In this document: positions 58,561-64,000 of the stretch, one piece after another
Layout of the letters: the number at the start of each line of letters is the position of its first letter
Position numbering within the stretch: position 1 is the stretch's first letter
Origin: Variovorax davisae
GTDB lineage: Bacteria; Pseudomonadota; Gammaproteobacteria; Burkholderiales; Burkholderiaceae_C
Direction: 5' to 3'
NCBI RefSeq assembly: GCF_030316845.1
Contig: NZ_JASZYS010000017.1
Coordinates: 62,001-126,000 of the forward strand
Length of the DNA stretch: 64,000 bases
Translations under genes and position numbers: made by a program
The notes under the pieces: generated by a model
Told to the model about the DNA's origin: nothing
Database searches by the model: none
The model's input: the letters and a program-made list of their open reading frames with translations, nothing else

Positions 58561-61407
58561 ATGAAGACGAGCCCCGCACCGGTTGCCGCGAAGCGCCGGA
58601 CCCGAGACGAAGACCTGCCGCTGATCGCCGACATCCGGCTGCTCGGGCGCATCCTGGGCGACGTGATCCGGGAACAGGAGGGTGACGAGAGCTACGCGCT
58701 GGTCGAGAAGATCCGCACCCTGTCGGTGGCCTTCCGGCGCGATGCCGACCATGCCGCGGACCGGGCACTGAAGAACCTGCTGAAGGGGCTCAGCGCGGCC
58801 GAGACCGTGAGCGTGATCCGCGCCTTCACCTACTTCAGCCACCTGGCCAACCTGGCCGAGGACCGGCACCAGATCCGCCGCCACACCGAGGCCGAGCGTG
58901 CCGGCGAGAGCGCCGAGGGCAGCCTGGAGACGGCGCTGGGGCGCATCCGCAAGGCCGGCATCAAGCCCGAGGCGGTGGTCGAGTCGCTGGCCCACAGCTA
59001 CGTCTCGCCGGTGCTCACGGCGCACCCGACCGAAGTGCAGCGCAAGAGCATCCTGGACGCCGAGCGCGCCATCGCGCAGCTGCTCACGGCGCGCGACGAG
59101 ATCGCGCTGCGCCAGCGCGCCTTCGCCGGGGGCAAGGATGCGCTGACACCGGTCGAGTACGCCGACAACGAACGCCAGATGCGCACCCGCGTGACCCAGC
59201 TGTGGCAGACGCGCCTGCTGCGCTTTTCGAAGCTCACCGTGGCCGACGAGATCGAGAACGCGCTGAGCTACTACGAGGCGACCTTCCTGCGCGAGATCCC
59301 GCGCGTCTATGCCGAGCTCGAGAAGGCCCTGGCCCATGGCGGCAGCGTGCCTGCGGTGGCGCCGTTCCTGCGCATGGGCCAATGGATCGGCGGCGACCGC
59401 GACGGCAATCCCAACGTGACCGCCGAGACCCTCGAATACGCCCTCAAGCGCCAGAGCGAACTCGCGCTGCGCCACTACCTCACCGAACTGCACTACCTCG
59501 GCGGCGAACTGTCGCTGTCGGCCGGGCTGGTCGACGTGTCGGTCGAGATGCAGGCGCTGGCCGAGCGCTCGCCCGACAAGAACGAGCACCGCGTCGACGA
59601 ACCCTACCGCCGGGCGCTGACCGGGATGTACGCGCGGCTCGCCGCCACCTTGCGCGAGCTCACGGGCGGCGAGGCCGCGCGCCACGCGGTGCGGCCGCAG
59701 AACCCCTACGCCACGGCCGAGGAACTGCTGGCCGACCTGCACACCATCGAGGAGTCGCTGGCCGACCAGCACGGCAGCGTGCTCGCCGCGCCGCGCCTGC
59801 ATCCGCTGATCCGGGCGGTCGAGGTGTTCGGCTTCCACCTGGCGACCGTCGACCTGCGCCAGAGCTCCGACAAGCACGAGGCGGTGGTGGCCGAGCTGCT
59901 GGCCACCGCCCGCATCGAGCCCGCCTACGCCGCGCTGTCCGAAGAGGACAAGCAGGCGCTGCTGCTGCGCCTGCTCGACGACGCCCGGCCGCTGCGCGTG
60001 CCCGATGCCGACTACTCCGCCCTCGCCCGGAGCGAACTCGCGATCTTCGCCGCCGCCCGCACCGCACGCGCGCGCTTCGGCGCGGCGGCGATCCGCCACT
60101 ACATCATCAGCCACACCGAGACCGTGAGCGACCTGCTGGAAGCCCTGCTGCTCCAGAAGGAAGTCGGCCTGCTGCGCGGCACGCTGGCCGACAACGCCAC
60201 CTGCGACCTGATCGTGGTGCCGCTGTTCGAGACCATCGAGGACCTGCGCAACGCGGCGCCGATCGTGCGCGCCTTCTACGCCCTGCCCGGCATCCATGCC
60301 CTGATCCAGCGCTCGGGCGCCGAGCAGGACGTGATGCTGGGCTACAGCGACAGCAACAAGGACGGCGGCATCTTCACCAGCAACTGGGAGCTCTATCGCG
60401 CCGGGCTGGCGCTGGTGGCGCTGTTCGACGACCTCAATGCGCACAGTGGCGTGGCGATCCGCCTGCGCATGTTCCACGGGCGTGGAGGTACGGTGGGACG
60501 CGGCGGCGGCCCGAGCTACCAGGCCATCCTCGCGCAGCCCCCGGGCACCGTGCGCGGCCAGATCCGCCTGACCGAACAGGGCGAGGTGATCGGCTCGAAG
60601 TACGCCAACAGCGAGATCGGCCGCCGCAACCTCGAGACCCTGGTGGCCGCGACGCTCGAGGCCACGCTGCTGCCGACCGCCAAGGCCGCGCCCGCCACCT
60701 TCGTCGCCGCGGCGGCCGAACTGTCGGCGGCCAGCATGGCGGCCTACCGCGCGCTGGTCTACGAAACGCCGGGCTTCGGCGACTACTTCTTCAGCGCCAC
60801 GCCGATCCGCGAGATCGCCGAGCTGAACATCGGCTCGCGCCCGGCCTCGCGCAATCCCAGCCGCAGCATCGAGGACCTGCGCGCCGTGCCCTGGAGCTTC
60901 AGCTGGGGCCAGTGCCGCCTGACCCTGCCGGGCTGGTACGGCTTCGGCTCGGCGATCGAGCGCTTCCTCGCCCAGGCCGCCAACCCGGCCGCGCGCAAGG
61001 AGCGCCAGGCGCTGCTGCAGCGCATGTACGCGCAGTGGCCCTTCTTCCGCACGCTGCTGTCGAACATGGACATGGTGCTGGCCAAGAGCGACCTGGCGCT
61101 GGCCTCGCGCTACTCGGAACTGGTGGCCGAGAAGAAGCTGCGGCAGAAGGTGTTCTCGATGATCGAGGCCGAATGGCACCGCACCTCCGACGCGCTGACG
61201 CTGATCACCGGCGCCAGGCAGCGCCTGGAAGGCAACGCCGACATGCAGCGTTCGATCCGCCACCGCTTCCCCTACATCGATCCGCTGCACCACCTGCAGG
61301 TCGAGCTGATGCGCCGCTACCGCGCGGGCCAGGTCGACGAGCGGCTGCAGAAGGGCATCCACATGTCGATCAACGGGGTGGCGGCGGGCCTGCGCAACAC
61401 CGGCTGA
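58561..61407 (+). CDS. ppc: Phosphoenolpyruvate carboxylase
   Basis: PEPC makes oxaloacetate from PEP and bicarbonate, refilling the TCA cycle. The 948-residue protein has the catalytic histidine in [28 protein letters not shown] and [14 protein letters not shown]. The C-terminus reads RNTG instead of the usual QNTG. The ATG has GAGGAG 9 nt upstream; an earlier in-frame ATG is less likely. A 7-bp hairpin (61418-61432) follows 11 bp after the stop, without a T-run. Confidence 0.96.
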   Translation: MKTSPAPVAAKRRTRDEDLPLIADIRLLGRILGDVIREQEGDESYALVEKIRTLSVAFRRDADHAADRALKNLLKGLSAAETVSVIRAFTYFSHLANLAEDRHQIRRHTEAERAGESAEGSLETALGRIRKAGIKPEAVVESLAHSYVSPVLTAHPTEVQRKSILDAERAIAQLLTARDEIALRQRAFAGGKDALTPVEYADNERQMRTRVTQLWQTRLLRFSKLTVADEIENALSYYEATFLREIPRVYAELEKALAHGGSVPAVAPFLRMGQWIGGDRDGNPNVTAETLEYALKRQSELALRHYLTELHYLGGELSLSAGLVDVSVEMQALAERSPDKNEHRVDEPYRRALTGMYARLAATLRELTGGEAARHAVRPQNPYATAEELLADLHTIEESLADQHGSVLAAPRLHPLIRAVEVFGFHLATVDLRQSSDKHEAVVAELLATARIEPAYAALSEEDKQALLLRLLDDARPLRVPDADYSALARSELAIFAAARTARARFGAAAIRHYIISHTETVSDLLEALLLQKEVGLLRGTLADNATCDLIVVPLFETIEDLRNAAPIVRAFYALPGIHALIQRSGAEQDVMLGYSDSNKDGGIFTSNWELYRAGLALVALFDDLNAHSGVAIRLRMFHGRGGTVGRGGGPSYQAILAQPPGTVRGQIRLTEQGEVIGSKYANSEIGRRNLETLVAATLEATLLPTAKAAPATFVAAAAELSAASMAAYRALVYETPGFGDYFFSATPIREIAELNIGSRPASRNPSRSIEDLRAVPWSFSWGQCRLTLPGWYGFGSAIERFLAQAANPAARKERQALLQRMYAQWPFFRTLLSNMDMVLAKSDLALASRYSELVAEKKLRQKVFSMIEAEWHRTSDALTLITGARQRLEGNADMQRSIRHRFPYIDPLHHLQVELMRRYRAGQVDERLQKGIHMSINGVAAGLRNTG

Positions 61408-61417
61408 GCAGGCGCGA

Positions 61418-61432
61418 GCGGACACTGTCCGC
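61418..61432 (+). other. Hairpin after ppc
   Basis: GCGGACA and TGTCCGC form a perfect 7-bp inverted repeat around one base, so a real hairpin would open to ~3 nt loop. It has no T-run; at most a weak 3'-end element. Confidence 0.3.
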
Positions 61433-61559
61433 GATCTCCTACACCCATTCACGGCCAAGTGGAAAAAAAGGCCATGGCATAGCGAGTACCCTGACCCCCA
61501 CGTTCACAGCTCTCGCAATCGCGCGGCGGCTTCAGGGTCGTTCACAGGAAAACTCCGCC

Positions 61560-61778
61560 ATGTCATCCCCGCAATCGCTCGTCCGTTCCCCGATCGACTT
61601 CGTCAGCGGCGACTTCGACGCGCTGGCTTCGCACATGCGACATTGCGCGCGGGCCCAGGGACGATGGTTCGCGGTCCGCAGCCATCTGCAGCAGGTGCGA
61701 TCAGTCGCCGCTGGCCGGATCGTGACGATGGCCTGCGCGGCCGGCATGCTCGCCATCGGACTGTTCGTGTTCGCTTGA
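61560..61778 (+). CDS. Uncharacterised 72-residue membrane protein upstream of the glucan synthase
   Basis: The basic N-terminal part (RSPIDFVSGDFDALASHMRHCARAQGRW-type) precedes one C-terminal hydrophobic segment (~55-72, IVTMACAAGMLAIGLFVF), so it may be a single-pass inner-membrane protein. AGGA lies ~11 nt before the ATG. The stop overlaps the TTG start of the glucan synthase (TTGA), which suggests coupling. I recognise no family; it could also be a leader ORF. Confidence 0.5.
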   Translation: MSSPQSLVRSPIDFVSGDFDALASHMRHCARAQGRWFAVRSHLQQVRSVAAGRIVTMACAAGMLAIGLFVFA

Positions 61779-64000
61779 GCGCCGCGGCGGTCGTCGACCG
61801 GCTCGACACCCTCAGCCGGTACGCACGCGCACTGCTGCTCGGGCCGCACGAGCCGGTCGAGGCGCCGATCCGCGCCGAGCTGTTCGGCGCCCAGCGCTTC
61901 GCGCAGCACGGCCACAGCCTGGCGCGGGCGCAGGTGGTGCAGTCCGCCGACGCGCGCAGCGACGGCAAGCCCTTCTTTCCGCGGGTCGACAAGAACCTCG
62001 AGTCGCTGCGCAGCGCCTTCGACTACATCGCGCTGGTCTCGCAGAGCGGACGCTACGTGTCGCCGGCGGCCGAGTGGCTGCTCGACAACTTCCACCTGGT
62101 CGAGGCCCAGCTGCAGCAGATCCGCGAGGGCGTGCCGCGCCGCTACTACGCACGCCTGCCGAAGCTCGCGGCGCCGCCGCTGGCCGGACTGCCGCGCGTC
62201 TACGGGATCGCCTGGGCCTACGTCGCGCACACCGACAGCGTGCTCAACAAGACGCTGTTCACGGCCTTCCTCGATGCCTACCAGGACATCGACGAGCTCA
62301 CGCTCGGCGAGCTCTGGGCGCTGCCGACCACCCTGCGCGTGGTGCTGCTCGAGAACCTGCGCCGCGTGGCCGAGAGCATCGCCGAGAACAAGGTGGCGCG
62401 CGAGGTGGCGCACGCGGCCTGGGACGCGGCCGATTCGCTGTCGTCGCACGAACTGGACGTGTTGTATCGCGCGCTGCAGAGCCGCGGCATGCAGGACAGC
62501 AACCTGACCCAGCTCTGGCAGCGGCTGCCGGTCGAGCACGGCGAGCATCCGCCCGCGCTCATCAAGTGGACCGAGCAGCACTGCCCGAACGGCCCGGCGC
62601 TGATCGCCGACGCCCAGTCCGCGCAGGCGGCCGCCAACCTCACGGTCGGCAACATCATCACGACGCTGCGGATGATCGGCCAGGTCGACTGGGCCGACCT
62701 GATCGAGCCCGTGAGCCGCTCTCTCCGCGTGCTGCGCGAGCTGCCGAGCTTCGGCCGCGAGAGCGAACTCACGCGCCAGCAGATCACGCAAGCGATGGAA
62801 CAGGTGGCCCGCAGCACCCGGAAAACGGAGCGCGAGGTGGCGCAGGCCGTGGTCGGGCTCGCGCTGCAGGCCGTCGCCGATGCCGAAGCCCCCGGCAGCC
62901 CGCAGCCGGCCCGCGGGGCCGAACGGACGGCCGGCTACTACCTGTTCGGCGAAGGCCGCCCGGGACTGGTCGCCGCGCTGGCGCCGGTGCGCAGCGATGG
63001 CCGGGCCGCGCCGCCGCCGCGCCACCGCCGGCCCGGCAACTGGCGCCTGGCGCTCTACCTGGCGGCCATCGCGACCGGCACCTCGCTGCTGCTGGCCGCC
63101 GCGGTGCACGGCCTGAACCGCCACGGCTGGCCCGAGGCCGGCTGGACCTCGGTGGTGGCCCTGGTGCTGCTCGCCTGGCCGCTGTCCGAAGCGGTGATCG
63201 CGCTGGTGCACCGCATCGTCGCGGAATCGACCCGGGTCCGGGCCCTGCCCCGGCTCGAATTCGCCGCCGGCATTCCGCCTGCGCACCGCGTGCTGGTGGT
63301 GGTGCCTTCGATGCTGAGCTCGATCGAAGCCAACGCGCAGCTGGCCCGGCGGCTCGAGCTGCACTGGCTCGCGAACCGCGAGGACCAGGCCCAGTTCGCG
63401 CTGCTCACCGACTGGACCGATGCCGACCAGGCGTCCATGCCCGGCGATTCGCTGCTGCTGGACGACGCGCTGCGCCGGATCGGCGCGCTCAACGACAGCT
63501 ATCCCGGCGCCGGCGACACGGTGCGCTTCCTGCTGCTGCACCGGCCGCGCACCTGGTCCGAGAGCGAGCAGCGGTGGATGGGCTGGGAGCGCAAGCGCGG
63601 CAAGCTCGAGATGCTGCTGCGCCTGCTGGCCACCGGCGACGCCAGCGGCTTCGAGGCGCGAGCCGCCGGCGCGGGGCTGGCGGACCGCATTCCCTACGTG
63701 ATGACGCTCGACAGCGACACCGGCCTGCCTCCCGGCACGCTGCGCGAGCTGGTGGCGGTGGCGGCGCACCCGCTGAACGCACCGCAGACCGACCCCGCCG
63801 GCCGGCGCGTCACGGCCGGCTTCGGCATCTTCCAGCCGCGCATCGTCACGCCGTTCCCGGAGCGCCACGAGCGCTCCCCCTTCCACTGGATGTTCGCCGG
63901 CCAGTGCGGCCTCGACCCCTACAGCAACAGCGCCTCCGACATCTACCAGGACGTCTTCGGCACCGGCTCCTTCACCGGCAAGGGGCTGCTCGACGTCCAG
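61775..64000 (+). CDS. Cyclic beta-1,2-glucan synthase (NdvB/ChvB/Cgs family), N-terminal 742 residues
   Basis: The frame is open to the last base. This giant inner-membrane enzyme makes cyclic beta-1,2-glucans that adjust periplasmic osmolarity and envelope function in Rhizobiales and some betaproteobacteria. Visible: a long N-terminal cytoplasmic part with NLTVGNIITTLRMIGQVDW (~290), two membrane helices (~430-450 and ~460-485), and the start of the GT84 domain (IPYVMTLDSDTGLPPGTLRE, the DxD-type motif, ~640; DIYQDVFGTGSFTGKGLLDV at the end). The rest of GT84 and the GH94 domain lie beyond. TTG start inferred from the overlap. Confidence 0.88.
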   Translation, partial: MSAAAVVDRLDTLSRYARALLLGPHEPVEAPIRAELFGAQRFAQHGHSLARAQVVQSADARSDGKPFFPRVDKNLESLRSAFDYIALVSQSGRYVSPAAEWLLDNFHLVEAQLQQIREGVPRRYYARLPKLAAPPLAGLPRVYGIAWAYVAHTDSVLNKTLFTAFLDAYQDIDELTLGELWALPTTLRVVLLENLRRVAESIAENKVAREVAHAAWDAADSLSSHELDVLYRALQSRGMQDSNLTQLWQRLPVEHGEHPPALIKWTEQHCPNGPALIADAQSAQAAANLTVGNIITTLRMIGQVDWADLIEPVSRSLRVLRELPSFGRESELTRQQITQAMEQVARSTRKTEREVAQAVVGLALQAVADAEAPGSPQPARGAERTAGYYLFGEGRPGLVAALAPVRSDGRAAPPPRHRRPGNWRLALYLAAIATGTSLLLAAAVHGLNRHGWPEAGWTSVVALVLLAWPLSEAVIALVHRIVAESTRVRALPRLEFAAGIPPAHRVLVVVPSMLSSIEANAQLARRLELHWLANREDQAQFALLTDWTDADQASMPGDSLLLDDALRRIGALNDSYPGAGDTVRFLLLHRPRTWSESEQRWMGWERKRGKLEMLLRLLATGDASGFEARAAGAGLADRIPYVMTLDSDTGLPPGTLRELVAVAAHPLNAPQTDPAGRRVTAGFGIFQPRIVTPFPERHERSPFHWMFAGQCGLDPYSNSASDIYQDVFGTGSFTGKGLLDVQ

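Overview
The window is a stretch of chromosomal core genome from a high-GC betaproteobacterium, order Burkholderiales, most likely a member of the Comamonadaceae (Variovorax/Ramlibacter-like). This rests on gene order (fimV-truA-trpF-trpB-trpA-accD; fabF-rpoE-rseA-rseB-mucD; lepA-lepB-rnc-era-recO-pdxJ-acpS-nagZ; rpmF-plsX-fabH-fabD-fabG-acpP-fabF; hemC-hemD-hemX-hemY next to ppc), GC-rich codon use and tightly overlapped operons. I see no rRNA, tRNA, CRISPR array, insertion sequence or prophage.

Layout: (1) 1-6574, forward: the 3' part of fimV, truA, three tryptophan genes and accD. (2) 6612-11292: a YggT membrane protein facing a Lon-N-domain protein, lysS, a YegD-like Hsp70 and a YgjP-like metallopeptidase; the last three overlap end to end. 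(3) 11297-19182, reverse: nagZ, acpS, pdxJ, recO, era, rnc, a DUF4845 protein, lepB and lepA. A 522-bp gap with a strong terminator just upstream of lepA follows. (4) 19705-30563, reverse: the envelope-stress operon (rpoE-rseA-rseB-mucD with a YgfX-like gene in front) and the fatty-acid/phospholipid operon from yceD and rpmF through plsX to fabF. (5) 30601-36231: yceF (Maf), a tetrapyrrole-methylase-fold protein and an MFS transporter forward; sppA, a Rieske protein, a HAD phosphatase and rluC reverse. (6) 36232-39951: the long rne leader, RNase E and its terminator.

(7) 40337-54171 is the main accessory block, a capsule/exopolysaccharide locus of two convergent operons. The forward one encodes an initiating sugar-phosphate transferase, ManC, GDP-fucose synthase, a putative and three recognisable glycosyltransferases, a hexapeptide acyltransferase and a Wzy/ligase-type membrane protein. 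The reverse one encodes Wza, Wzb and Wzc. Together they suggest a Wzx/Wzy-dependent polymer probably containing GDP-mannose-derived sugars including fucose. gmd, a phosphomannomutase and a wzx flippase are not in the window. (8) 54420-58466, reverse: hemC-hemD-hemX-hemY. (9) 58561 to the end, forward: ppc, a 72-residue membrane protein and the first 742 residues of a cyclic beta-1,2-glucan synthase that runs off the window.

I found no clearly new multi-gene system. The observations most worth checking are non-coding or small: the terminator/leader in front of lepA, the hairpin abutting the plsX start, the paired repeats in front of wza, the promoter-like element for rne inside the 5' end of rluC, and the small protein coupled to the glucan synthase.
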